Part shown: piece by piece, positions 38,722-51,002 of the stretch
How the letters are laid out: each line of letters opens with the position of its first letter
Numbering within the stretch: position 1 is the first letter of the stretch
Source of the DNA: Agroathelia rolfsii
Lineage: Eukaryota; Basidiomycota; Agaricomycetes; Amylocorticiales; Amylocorticiaceae
NCBI GenBank assembly: GCA_018343915.1
Contig: JABRWF010000005.1
Coordinates: 3,693,001-3,757,000, forward strand
Length of the DNA stretch: 64,000 nt
Direction: 5' to 3'
Made by a program: the position numbers and the translations under genes
Notes under the pieces: model-generated
Told to the model about the DNA's origin: nothing
What the model saw: only the letters and a program-made list of their open reading frames with translations
Database searches by the model: none

Positions 38722-39578
38722 ATGCTAGCCTTTTCTGCTTTCTCCTTCTCTGTTTTGTCACTGGCTTTCGCCTCTATTGTTGGTGCTCAGGTCAGTCCCA
38801 CCGACCCCGGTGATGGTGACTCGTTCAACGAAGGCACCACGTGCCATATCGTGTGGACGCCCGATACCACTGGCAAATGGAAGAATATGACCATCCAGCT
38901 CATGACGGGTGGTAACTTTGACATGATTCCTCTCGCAAGTATGTTAGCCACCTATTGCTATCAATTCGCAACGTAATCTTACCATCCACAATTTCCAGCT
39001 GTTGCCACCGGTATCGATGCTACTTCGTCCAGTGATACAACTCTCGACTATACGTGTCCTGAGGCAAGCTTCCACTCCTGTCGAAAAATTACCGGCTATT
39101 TGCTAAAGATAGTTGGTATTTTTAGGTGACCCCCAACTCTGCCATTTACTTCTATCAATTCTCTGCTACCGGTGTCAGCGATGACGATAACCAGTGGACT
39201 GCACGCTTCACCATCGCCGGCAAGGATGGCAGCTCGACAGCGCCTTTGAACACGACCACGCTCGGTAACCAGACGGTGCCATGCGGCTACGGCACCCTCC
39301 TCGATACCAACTTTGTCGCTAGTACCGTGTCAGGCTCGTCCAGTCAGACTACCGCAGCAGCTGGTTCTGTCGCTACCGCGGGAAGTTCGGGAGTCAGTAC
39401 AGGCACCAAGTTAGTTACTTCTGCCGTGGGTAAATCGACCGCTACAGGCTCCGCCGCAGCCTCCTCCGCGACCTCCGCTTCCTCCAGCACTTCCGCCGCC
39501 GCTGCGTGTGTTGTGTTCAACTCGGCGGCTCTTGTTTCCCTGTCCGCCGTCGCTTTGGCGTTCACGTCGCTTCTGTGA
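38722..39578 (+). CDS. Ser-rich GPI-type cell-wall protein with Kre9/Knh1-like N-terminal domain
   Basis: Exons 38722-38938, 38999-39063, 39126-39578, giving 244 residues. A signal peptide (MLAFSAFSFSVLSLAFAS) is followed by an Ig-like Kre9/Knh1-type domain recognised by CHIVWTPDTTGKWKNMTIQL, LDYTCPE and IYFYQF..ARFTIAGKDG. The rest is Ser/Thr/Ala-rich and ends in a hydrophobic tail (VSLSAVALAFTSLL) after small residues, as expected for GPI attachment. N-glycosylation sequons include NMT, NTT and NQT. Such proteins sit at the plasma membrane or wall and have been linked to beta-1,6-glucan assembly. Intron 2 uses a GC donor (GAG/GCAAGC), supported by the frame and by continuity CPE-VTPNSA. Confidence 0.85.
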
Positions 39579-40002
39579 TGATCTTCCTTTGGATTCAATG
39601 GATTTGCTGCTACTTTACGACAACGCATGCATCTTGCCCCTGGCTGGCCCTTCCTAATGCATATACCACCGCATGTCGAAAAACTCTGCATACCACTCGC
39701 ATCCATCCACACGTCATCCCCGCGTCTATATATCCCATTCATTCGTGCGAGTCTATCTATATATTTTAAGCGAGATCTCTTCAGTTATGATGTGTATCAT
39801 CTATTCATTCATCGATACCTCTTCTCTCGATTAATGGCCTTTACATTTCACGATGATCCAAATATAATGATTGATTGATCTTGAATTGAGTCTATAACTA
39901 TTATACTATATTCATATTACAAGACCGTCCCTTTCGTCCCTCGACTACCCGAGTCGAGGGGCACATAACATATACGCATATAGTAATTGTCATCATAATT
40001 TG
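39579..40002. other. Convergent 3' intergenic region
   Basis: About 420 bases. Near 39936-39962 is a short hairpin-like pair (CCCTCGACT / AGTCGAGGG) that could mark a 3' end; otherwise AT-rich with no gene. Confidence 0.4.
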
Positions 40003-41996
40003 TCATAGTGGTGAGATATCTGTGGTACGGGCAGGGGAAGATCCTGTCAAGGACTCCGCAAACGCGTGGAACTCATCCTTCGATGCGCGTCCCGACTAAT
40101 AGAGGAAGGGGTGGGAGCATTAGAACAACATGAAACGCGTGTCAACGAGAGAGGGAACGGTAATGGCTGACCTTGAGAGCATAAATGACAATTTCCGGCT
40201 GGTCATTGTTCGTTTCTGACGGTTCCCAGACGATAACACGGAGGATGTTCTCCGCAGCGTCCCATGCGTGCTTGACACCTGATGCTGTTGACGTGGTGTC
40301 TGTAGACCGACGGGTAGTAATGTTCATCGAGGCCTGCCATAAAGGTTCCCTTCGGAATACTAAATGATTGTCAGTCGTCGGTACTCTGTGTTTCACCGTA
40401 GGCGGTGGATGCCCAGTAATAGAGACTTACCAATTCTCTCGGCCCCATTTTCACGATGTTTCAGTAGTCTTACATTGCCGTACATCCCATCTCCAAAGTC
40501 ACGGTGTCCGCGCTTCACAAACAGCTTAGCACCCTTGACTTCGAGCATGCGCTCTTCGTCCTCCTCGCCGGTTCTATAAGTTCCAGCAACAAGCTCGGGA
40601 AGCGCTGATGTAAGATGGATATCCGCTCAGTACTCCAAGATACACGTAAATGAATTGATGGTATAACTTACAAGACCATGGACTCGGGTCCATCTTTTCG
40701 CTACTATCCGAGTCAGGCGCTATGAATTTCTGGAATCTGGAGACGTCAAAACTCTCGGGTGTTTCGAGTGCGTTTTCGGCACCAGATGTCGATAGTGAAG
40801 AAGAGAGGAAAGGGTTGGTGCGTGGCTCAGTGCTACCAGCAGCCTGAGCGATCCTGAATGGTGAAGATGAGGACGAAGCAAAACTAGCAAATCCACGGGG
40901 TTTTGGAGGCGGCTATTTGCATCATTGAGGATCCATGTAGATGTGATTACGGGATTAATTACTCACTGTAGCAATAGTAGGGGCCTTTTGATCATCTAAT
41001 TTGGGATTTGTGAGCTAACAAGTGATGTCAGTTGTCGGCATAATTCAAGCAAGTTTCATGAAAGGACACCTCGGGGGCGACTGTCAAAATTTTCTCAGCA
41101 GGTAGAGTGGACGTCCTTTCTACGTCTTTCGATACTCTATCCGGAGTATCGTGAGTATTCACTGGAGGTATGTCTAGTGCTCTATCTGTAGAAACCTCAT
41201 CTGCTTGGCAGATGTCTACTGGATCTGTCTGGGATGCGGTGATGTCCGTCATCACCACAAGGGTATTCGATGTGGTAAAGTCAATAGCAGAGTCTGCATC
41301 CGAAAAGTCCTTAGCTTTAGTGGTCGACTCGGTATCGTCAACTACTACGATTGTGTCCTCACTGGACTTGGAGTCCTCGAGGGGGATGACGCGGCTCGAG
41401 ACGATATCTTCTTCTACCGCCTCTTCTGGTCCATTATGCGAAATCTAAACGTTCGAGAGATAATCTTAAGGCATGCAGATGGTATATTCTCCGCTTCCCC
41501 CCCTTACCAATACATAGGCCTCATTATCCAAGAATCTTGCTATCTCTTCAGTCTTCAGGCTCTAGGTAAGTTTGCGTGTTACGCTTTGGGGTTCGGAAAA
41601 CACATGTACCAGAGATGTATGTGTGGAGGGAGGTGTCCTCCGTCGTTTCTCATTAGACATCTCAACCTGTGTAATCAAACCCATAGGCACATCAGCATTC
41701 TGGTTCTGAGGCATCTCACAAACTCAAGCGTTGACACCAACATCAGCGTAGTCGTCCTCGGACAACTTTCGTTTCAGCGAGGGTCGCCTGACGAGTACAG
41801 GCTCCTCTTGCGTGCCGTATGACGGGTCAATGTCATTGAAAGACAGACGGCGAATGTGCAGTTTAGAGATGTTAGGCAACCAGGAGGACGGCGTGTGGCT
41901 TGTACCAGCATACCGACGGGCAACATTGTAGCCCACGGTAGCAGCGCATGTCGCGATACCGCACGCAACGAAATGGAACTCAGTAATAGGAAGCAT
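40003..41996 (-). CDS. RanBP1-domain protein with N-terminal hydrophobic segment
   Basis: Nine exons: 41996-41742, 41666-41610, 41561-41508, 41444-41070, 41014-40967, 40912-40672, 40604-40431, 40359-40172, 40095-40003, giving 494 residues. The C-terminal third is a RanBP1 fold: EERMLEVKGAKLFVKRG, YGNVRLLKHRENGAERIVFRRE, and the closing strand/helix IYALKSGRASKDEFHAFAESL. The N-terminus (MLPITEFHFVACGIATCAAT) is hydrophobic enough for a membrane helix, followed by basic KRKLSEDDY that looks like a nuclear signal. The middle is acidic and Ser/Thr-rich, with PRGFASFASSSSSPF that recalls FG-like segments of Yrb2/Nup50-type proteins. Family members bind Ran-GTP and help nuclear export. The domain call is secure; the role and the membrane helix are inference. 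Confidence 0.85.
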
Positions 41997-42590
41997 GATT
42001 TAGACCTTGCTCTTAGTAGAAGAATGGAACAACGACGTAGATGTACGCGGTAATCGTTTGGTAGCTCGGGGCTTTATGAGAAGAAACGGGGAAATGGATA
42101 CAAGAAATCAGCGAGAGTTCGGATTTATCTTAAGTACATTGGGGTTTTTTTGACGCTGACAGTGTATAAGAGGCGAGGCATGATGCATGATGCACGCCTC
42201 GAGGAACCCTCGTTACATCGCATATAACGTGTAAGGTGCGTGCCTCGTGTGTGCAACGTGGTAAATCACGAGCGGGACTCAGCGGGTGAAGAAAAGATAT
42301 GGGTTTTGCATAGCACTTTGAGAAGCAGAGCTCGCGAGTGTTGTGTAAATGGTTGATTCCATAGCTTTCAGATTCAATAACGAAAAATGACGTTTAGAAA
42401 GTCAGAAGGTCATGACGGTATAAGTACAAGGAGAAAGTAATGGGCCACGGAAGCAACTGCGACAGTCTGATCATACTGCCACGATGTAGCTTTGGGTCAA
42501 TACTAATTGATCAGATGACGACTATTTATATAAGGGGACGAACACCTCGCAGGTCATTTCGTTTTCTCATTCCCGCATCTATTCTCATCA
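41997..42590. promoter_or_regulatory. Promoter region of the RanBD gene, with a 26-base near-palindrome
   Basis: About 590 bases with no gene. A GAGGC...GCCTC near-palindrome holding TGATGCATGATGC sits at about 42175-42200. Alternating GTAAGGTGCGTGCC-like words surround it. Possible operator-type site; function unknown. Confidence 0.35.
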
Positions 42591-44987
42591 CTAGATCAAT
42601 GATAGCTTTAATGGCAGCTGTGACTTAGATGGCCCGCCAACAACCGTAGGGAACTGGATACCGCTGAAGTTGAAGTAGATCTCTTTGCCTGGCGCGGGTT
42701 CAAATTTGAATTTCTCCACAAGAATAGATAAAACGATCTCTGTCGCCAAGGGTAATATTAATATTTGTGGATTAACGCATCAGGGCACTTACTCATTTCG
42801 AGTTGAGAAAACTTGAATCCACTAAATTATGAATATTTCGATCATCAATCGTGAAACCTGCCGGTGGAGAAATTCAAATAGCCGACTTACATGCATGCGC
42901 GGCCTCCTCCGGAAAAGGTCATCCTAATTTATATTGAACACGATCCAGAACACATTGATACAATGCTTGATGCACTTACATGTTTGCGTACACACCAGGC
43001 ACTCATGCCTCCGTCACCGTTTCAGGGAGAGGCTTCATCCACCTGTCTGGCTTCCACTCATATGCGTCTTCGCCCCAGATGGCTTTGTCTTTGTTTGTGG
43101 CCAGAAGGCCTAGAAGGAGATGGGTTGATTTGGGTATAGTGATACTGTTGATCATGTGTCCGTTAACATCAACGATTGGACTGGATAGTGGTAGAATCAT
43201 ATCGTCCAGCGCCCTAGATACGTTACTTATTTAGTAAGAAGCCGTGAGGTAGTATTACAGCACATTCAAAGCTCACACTCGAGAAATCTGCGGGACCGGG
43301 GAGTAGCTTTAAATAGCTTTGAGTTAGCATTGCGCATTTCATAATTCACGACAGGAAAACCAACACTCGGAGCGTTTCGCGACAGACAGCTTCCAGATAT
43401 GGGAGGTTTACCAGTGTGTCGAATGATACGTCGCCATCTTTCCTAGCTTCCCCAATCTCCGCCCTTAGCTTTTCCTGAACATCGGGATTATTTGCAAGCT
43501 TATGCATGATACGTGCAAGGGCTGGTGATGTAGTATCAAAAGCTGCGAATATTAGCGTTCTTTATTATGATTGTTAATGGTGTGCATATTATTCAAGTGA
43601 TGCGTCCACTGCAACCACTCACGACATCTGGCCCATGATTTCCTCATCAGTGAGAGCATCTTCTTCGGATGCTTCCATGTTAGCTCTTACTATACAAGAA
43701 AAATATCAATTATATCAAGAAACGAGAAGAGTTCAAGAGCGACTCACGTAAGATACTCATGATGTCGTTGCCTTCTTCGATCTGCTTCATGCTAGCTTCA
43801 TCTCCTGCGGCTAATGCTTTCTTTTTCTCTTCTATGGCTTCCTCCGCGGCCTTGTACATAATATCAATGACGTCACGCCGAAAGTGGATCGGCCATCAAG
43901 ATCAAAATACTTCGAATATTTTGAACGCACAATCTGATGCAGAGACCTCCAGGGGACGAGGTTGACAAGCATTCGACGAAACCAAGCTGGACCAAGTGCT
44001 GGTGCCAGGTGAAGCATACGCCGATTAACAGCCAAAACACCCATAAGGGGTCTGTCATATACAAATGAGATGCATACACCCGGTTATGTTTGCGAAGACC
44101 TTACTGAAAAGCTTTCACAGCCTTGGCGTACGTTGACGGCGGTAGATCTTGATAGAAAGATTCAAATGAATGACCCAGGCCGGCGACACCGACGATCTCC
44201 AACGCGGCACGAGAAGTCCAGGAGAGTATATCCACCTCACGAGAGTCTCCTGAAGCATTGATCTCCTTGGTGATCGCATCGCGGACCTTATGGGCAATGT
44301 CATAAAAAGATAGAATCATGACACGCATATGCTTTTGCGAAAATATAGGATTTAACAGCTTGCGTTGTCTCCTATGGCGATGTCCTACAAGAACGGAGAT
44401 ATGTTATAATTGGCCGAGATCTCATTCTGGCGGAGTTAATCAATGATATGACACCCACCAACCGCGGCTAACAAGCCTTCTCCGACGGTCACTCTGCTGC
44501 TTCTAGACGTAACATGAGCAACTAGTTTTACATTGTAATGAACCAACGTACTCGATGAGCCAGGGTGGCTCTTCGTAGTGTGCACCATCTTTCACAAGGA
44601 TATGATGAAGGCTAAGAGGGTCTGATATCCACAATTGCTTGCTCTATACGCGATACATTCAGAAATTCCTCATATGATTCTAGATGATAACTTGAAGGTT
44701 CTTACCCCCCCAGAATCCATGCATCTTCATAGCACGACCATAGCTAGCAAGATTATCATTATGCCAGTCCCAGGAGTCGGCCTCGAAGAACTTTTGTATA
44801 TTTCCTTGACGAGATTAAGTGATATAATTGTAGAGGTGAATAGTTTGTCCATACCAAATAGCAAAGAGATACGTTTAGGTCCCAGAACATTGTCAAGAGG
44901 GTGAGGCAAAACAAAGGGTTGTATCAGTCGCCATACAAGTGCAGATAAGATGTATACAAGCGAGGCCTTGATAACAATGTTTAGCAT
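42591..44987 (-). pseudogene. Cytochrome P450, decayed copy
   Basis: Same exon layout as the P450 at 46400-48797 and clearly its paralogue (first exon 133 bases in both; heme motif FSGGGRAC near 42905). Three lesions are visible. (1) At 44705-44711 a G7 run makes exon 2 one base too long (99 against 98), shifting the frame into exon 3. (2) The acceptor expected at 43878-43879 reads GG, not AG; an alternative AAG acceptor 27 bases on would cost nine residues. (3) TGA at 43003-43005 replaces the CGA codon of the intact copy, shortly before the heme exon. The proline-rich hinge is also altered (LDNVLGPKR against LDNIPGPKR). The frameshift alone could be a base-calling error in a homopolymer, but all three together argue for loss of function. 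A TATAAAG lies near 45030. Confidence 0.75.
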
Positions 44988-46399
44988 GACAATTATGATA
45001 CTTCAGCCTTATCATCTACTGATTCAGGTCTTTATAGCCCATTACCTGCCGAATATGCCGACAAGTAAAGTCATCTTAAATAGCGTAGTAGGGCGGAGGT
45101 GGGCTCCGCGTAGTAATACACAACACATAGCTGCTGAGAACAGACTCCAAATATGGACCGTTTATATCGTGAAGGAGCATCAGCTAAACTTGCTAATGAG
45201 GAAGTCACCGGTTTCGGAGGAAGTTATGGTCAAAAAACCTTGCAGTGGTGTATTGTAATGTCATTATATGAGCCGGCCGAGAGGGCCCGAGATGCCTATG
45301 CTTCCTGTTGGTTCAGCAAACAGTGCGGGGTTGATCAAATGAACAGAATACATCGACGTACGTTGGCAGTCCAACATTTGTCAGACTCCTACGGGCATCC
45401 ATAACCGCCATGGACATCATCAATGTACTTAAGCTACCAGCATTGTGGAGATTTTGGAAGCATCTATGATACATCCTGAAGAATATATCAAATTATGTGT
45501 AATTGCGGGGAGGTAGGTAGGGATACCATTCTGGCAGTACAAGAAGTGGGCTCGACTGATCACAAAGATAAAAGATTATATGCGATGTTAATGTCGAGTG
45601 TCATTTGTTAATCTTGCTTACTCGATCATGGCTACCAAGGCGGCCGTGTGCTATTATTGTGGACATCTTGTTGTTCCACCCGCGCTCGCCCCGAGATTTG
45701 GGCTCCAAACATATCTATTAACCGATACTACAGATTCAACAAGAGGAAGCGCCTGAGAATTGCAAATGGCCTTCCTGACGTTGGCAGCTTTGGCAAAAAA
45801 GGACTTTAATAAAGCCTCCGACTTGAAGTCCAATGGGGTCTGCAAATGTGCCAGTGATAGGTGGGTACTAAGCTATCACCAATATGTAGGTTTGAATGAT
45901 GCGGTATTGATGGGTAGAAAGCTGACAAAAGCAAAGTTATCAACGCAAGTTTCATGAACAGTGCTGGGTAGGATTCAAGTTTTGAGATCATCAATTGCCA
46001 GTGGTCATGGCTGCCGAGAGAGCCGGATCTAGTCATAGTAAGCCAATAGCTAATACGTAGTTCCATTGGCTGCGGGTCTCAGATCATGATCATACTCTTC
46101 ATACATATTTATTTGAATTGAACTCGGATTGTATCAAATATCATGTAAATCAGATTTATCTTCTCTTGCAGATGATTCGGATTGCTATCGTGTATGAGCC
46201 TGTACGATAATTTGGTGATGTGTCGCAATGTAGTGAAGAAACTATTTGGGTGCAAGTCTTTGTTTTATTAACGTCGAAACATCATGATGTCGAATACAGT
46301 GTATCACTACAAACTGCTAATATTACACATGACCAACTATGAAGCTACATACAGTCCGAGTCATTCTGGCATTAATTTACTCCATCGACCGGCATCATA
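44988..46399. other. Intergenic between the two P450 copies
   Basis: 1.4 kb. A TATAAAG box for the decayed copy lies near 45030-45036. Frames at 45153 (plus) and 45654 (minus) have no family motif; they could be remnants, but I cannot name them. Confidence 0.4.
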
Positions 46400-48797
46400 T
46401 CACTGGACCAAGGACACCTTCATCGGCATCTGCGATCGACGTGGGCCACCAATAACTGTGGGGAATTGGATGCCACCGAAATTGAAGTAAATCTCCTTAT
46501 CAGGTATGAGTTCAAACGCGAATCGCTCTAAAAGGATAGATAAGATGATTTCTGTAGAATGATATGAGTTGGGTTGTTTGGAATTCAATATTCAACTTCC
46601 TAGCTGTCACTTACTCATCTCGAGCTGAGAGAACTTAAAGCCACTGTGATGCGATCATCAATTATGTGATTTGACGCCTTAAGTAGCTAGTCAACTTACA
46701 TGCACGAACGACCTCCTCCCGAGAATGTCATCCTAGAAGATTTCAGCAAACGGTATTATGCAAGCCTGATAAGTTAAGGCGCGGAGCACTTACATGTTAG
46801 CATATATACCAGGAACTCGTGCATCGGTGACACTTTCCGGGAGAGCCTTCAGCCACCTTTCGGGTTTCCATTCATGCGCATCCTCGCCCCAAATGGCCTT
46901 GTCTTTGTTAGTGGCCAAGAGACCTAGGAGAACGTGCGTTGATCTTGGCAAGGTTATGCTTGAGACCGATTGGCCATCAACGCCGACGATAGGGGCTGAC
47001 AAGGGTAAGACAGTATCCTCCAGGGTTCTATATTGAACTGTCAGAATCCGGTGTTCGTATAAGCGTGGTATGATTGGAACTCACATCCGAGCGATTTGTG
47101 GCACAGGAGAGTAACTAAGCAAAAATCGACCCTTGAGTCTATTTTGGAAAAGGAAAAGATGTATGAGGAAACAACTAACACTCGGAGGGTTTCACGGCAG
47201 ATAGCTTCTAAGTACGGAAGAGCCACTAATGTGTCAAATGAAATATCGCCATCCTTCCTAGCTTCCCGGATTTCAGTACGCAGCTTGTCCTGAACATCGG
47301 GGTTCCGAGCTAGCATGTATAGTATCCGTGCCAGGGCAGAAGAAGTCGTGTCGAAAGCGGCAAAGATGAGAGTACTAGTTCAAAATATTGTCAGCTCATC
47401 ATTCAAGTATTGTATGTACCATGTCCAACTCACGACATTTGGCCGATGATTTCTGCATCACTGAGAGCCTCTTCCTTGGATGCTTCGATATTGGCCCTCA
47501 CTTGATGATTGGAGCGTTAAATTCAATTTTCCACAGAAATCAGATAACGACAACCCACACAAGATGCTCATGATATCGTTGCCCTCTCCAACCTGTCTCA
47601 TGGTAGCGTCATCTCCCTCGGCCAACGCACGTTTCTTCTGTTCGATTGCCTCCACAGCAGTATTGTGCATGACGTCAGCAATATCACGCTGAAGAATTAA
47701 TTAGAACTTCGGGACTTGATTGTTTAAATGCAATGGGCTTACCATTTTGTGTAATGGCTCCGAGGGAATAAGATTGACGACAATGCGACGGAACCAAGCC
47801 GGACCAAAAGCTGGGGCTAAATGAAGTAGACGCCGATAAACAGCCAAAATGCCCATCACGGGTCTATTTATTCATTTAGATGGATATACGCCATTCGATA
47901 ATCAAACCATAACTCACTGAAAAGACTTGACAGCTGTGGTGTATTCAGATGGTGGCAAACGAGGGTCAAATGATTCAAACGAATGTCCGAGACCCGCAAC
48001 ACCAACGATCTCCAGAGCAGCACGGGATACCCACGAGAGTACCTCAACTTCACGAGAATTTCCTACAGATTCAATATCTTTGGTGATTGCATCACGGACT
48101 TTGTGCGCAACCTCATAAAAGTATGGGATCATGTGCCGCATGTGCTTTTGAGAAAACACCGGGTTCAGGAGCTTGCGTTGCTTTTTATGTCTATGGCCTT
48201 TAGGATGCGGTATCATTATAGCTTAACGTTCATGACATATGAAAAAAGGCTTAGCTTACCAACTGCTGCTAATATCCCTTCCCCAATAGTAAGCTTATTG
48301 CTTCTAGAGCTGATGTGAGATGTCAGTGAATCTAAATCACAAAGAGAAACATACTCAATGAACCATGGAGGCTCCTCGTACATAGCAGCATCTTTCACAA
48401 TGACATGATGAAGAGCAAGGGGATCTGAAACCCATAGTTGCTTGGACTAGAATTTGCAGTTCATCAGTATGTCTGATGGATACTTAGGTAAATCCGATAG
48501 AGGCTCACCCCAAAAAAGCCATACATCTTCATCACTCGTCCATACGTGGCATTGTTATAATTATGCCAGTCCCATGAGTCAACCGCGAAGAATTGTTTGA
48601 GATTCCCTACGCACAAGTTAGAAAATTAGACAGACATCATGATAGCCCAAAACTTCATGCGTACCGACAAAGAAAGATTCTCGTTTGGGGCCTGGAATAT
48701 TGTCAAGAGGATGTGGAGAGAAGTATGATTGTAAGAAGCGCCATGAAAGCACAGAGACAAGGTATATGAGGAAGGCTTTCAGTATGAGGTCCCACAT
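46400..48797 (-). CDS. Cytochrome P450 monooxygenase
   Basis: Fourteen exons: 48797-48665, 48606-48509, 48446-48355, 48303-48260, 48197-47918, 47863-47743, 47688-47559, 47500-47434, 47374-47180, 47114-47085, 47027-46794, 46732-46700, 46643-46615, 46551-46400, giving 545 residues. An N-terminal membrane helix (LILKAFLIYLVSVLSW) is followed by the hinge DNIPGPKR. The I-helix element AAFDTT (327-332), the ExxR motif ETLR (383-386), the WKPERW region and the heme motif FSGGGRSC with Cys485 are all present. The enzyme is an ER-bound haem monooxygenase fed by P450 reductase; substrate unknown. Several exons are very short (29-44 bases). The neighbour upstream in the same orientation is a decayed paralogue, so the pair is a tandem duplication. 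TATAAAG at 48844-48850 is a good TATA box. Confidence 0.93.
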
Positions 48798-51002
48798 GAT
48801 GCTGATACGGAGATGCTGCAACTCGAGTGCATTTTATGGAGGGCTTTATATCTCATCCTCGGCCGAGTCTTCCGGCAGGAGAGCATAATGGATGGCATGC
48901 CCTAGTACTCCATAGGGTGTTCAGTCCGCCGTCGGGGCCGCGCTGTAGCCAATGATGAGGTGACAAAAAATGGGAAAACTGCATATGGAACATCTGTACC
49001 GTAAGTACGCATCTTCTATCTGGACAAGAATGAGTCGAAGTAGCCGGAAAGCGGGGTAAAAAAAACCCCGCGGTCAGGAGACAAGTTCAGGTGGTGACTT
49101 GTGATATTGGCTACAGGCGCCATTATGCATGCCGGCCGAAATGCCTTCTGTACCCATTCGTCCCCAGGCTCATGAAGCGGAATTGATGGAATGTGGATCA
49201 ATCGGCAGAAGTGGCGTTTATCAGAACGAGAAGTATGTTCAAGTACCTGCAAAAAGCCCTTGAGTAATCAGACCTGTTGATCACAATCCTTTGTTTTCCT
49301 CCGCGGAGATAACCAAATCCCTTTACACCTTTCTTCCTGCGAGCATATTGTGCTTTGCAAAAAAAAAAAAAAAAAAAAAAAAACTCTGGGCCTCTAGTTC
49401 GGATATAGAGTAACCGAGATTTCAACACGAGCTATCAGTCCAGCAATTTACATGCAATGCTTCATTCGCCTGCGGACCCGTGACGTGCCAAGTAATTGAT
49501 TAGGCTCATTATTTAGTCTGAAAACCATAATTACATTAGATATAACCGATGGCATGTTGAAGAGCAATTGATTCTGACTCCTGGATTGCCATCATAATTG
49601 AGCGCTCGTAAAGAGGCCTGGAATTATCCAGAGTTGAAGATGTCGAATCGTGAAAAGTAGAATACAGATGTTTGCCCGATGGAGAAAAAATTCAGCGTGT
49701 AACGCAACCCTGATAGGGGAAAAATGTACACAAGTGGTTTTGGTATTTCCTCTATTAGGGGCCTTGGCAAATCAGTGAAATGATATTCTGGTACTATGCA
49801 CCTGCTTGACCCTTAATCGCGATTGCGTGTCCATAAGCTCCCATAAATATCATGGCTATCGGCTCGTCAGAATTTCGAATGGAAAACGAAGCACCATCTG
49901 TGATGTGCTAGAGCTAGTCTGAATCATTGTGGAGACTCCGACTGAGGCCACAAGACCTGGTGGCCACAAGAACGAAGGGGTTATGCACATCGTCTCTCAG
50001 ATTATGCGCTGTTTCGCTAGAATGAAGCCGTGATGGTGGCATTTCTTTTTGAAGAGTAGGGCTGTTTCCATGCCCCAAGGTCTAATGATATAGGACAGAA
50101 GAGTGCTCAGAACTGGGGATATAACTTTTTAATTGCGATGACTCGAGTACTACCATTCTCCATGGGTTAGAAATAGGGACACCATAAGAGATTATGATAA
50201 GAATTCTTGGCATCTGCGTCAATACTACATGATGACGAGATTTAAATACACTGCCCCGACTGTATGCCAATGTAGTATTCGGATGGGGTCATCATGAATG
50301 GATAATGCGGTTGATCTCTAGAGGCTGGAGGATAGAGAAGTATTACACAGGTATAAGATATAATATGATGGCATGCTTGCTAGAGTCAAGTTAAGATGGA
50401 ATTAAAGCCTGAGAATCAGGCAAGGGATTTAAGGATAATGAGTTATTCTGGTGGTTTCACACTTCCAGCAGCTGCAGTGCTGGAGCTGCACAATCAAATC
50501 TTGGCTAGACATCACGGAATAATCGCCCAGGAACTAGCTATTCCGCTTCTCAATCCATACATCTTGATAGTAGTATTATACAAGCTGCACTAGTACCAAA
50601 AAACCTGAATCGCTCGATTCTACTTATCAGGCACATCAAGGCTGGGGGTTCACTGGGCACTCGCAACCACTCAAGGCGAGCCCGGGAGGTCGAAGCTAAA
50701 GTTCAGTTTGACATCTGCATGCTGAATTTTCGTGGAGCATTTCATTCTCGTTATTAGATGTCATGATATGGAAAGCAAGGAATCAAGTAATTATTCTCAG
50801 TAGTCTTGCGGCCGTCGAGCGGAACTTCTTCAAGTAACTCCTTAGTTAAGTGAAGAAAATGAATTTTTAGCGACGGAAGTAAAAGGGTATGCACAGCCAC
50901 AGAGATGCACAGCCACCGGGGCATCTGACGCACTGTTGTCCATTTGGTCGATCACTTTGCTGTCCGAGCGTTTCTCGGGCTCTCTTCCTCACTACCACTA
51001 CG
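48798..51002. other. Intergenic, 2.2 kb, P450 promoter and Rxt3 gene 5' side
   Basis: No gene supported. It contains the P450 TATA box (48844-48850), an A25 run at 49359-49383 and mixed sequence with small frames (49016, 50396) lacking motifs. The last 110 bases before 51003 are an in-frame extension of the Rxt3 gene from an ATG at 50889, which I consider less likely as the start. Confidence 0.4.

Noticed and set aside
49359..49383. A25 run as a retro-inserted poly-A tail
   Set aside because: No upstream element body or flanking duplication could be identified.
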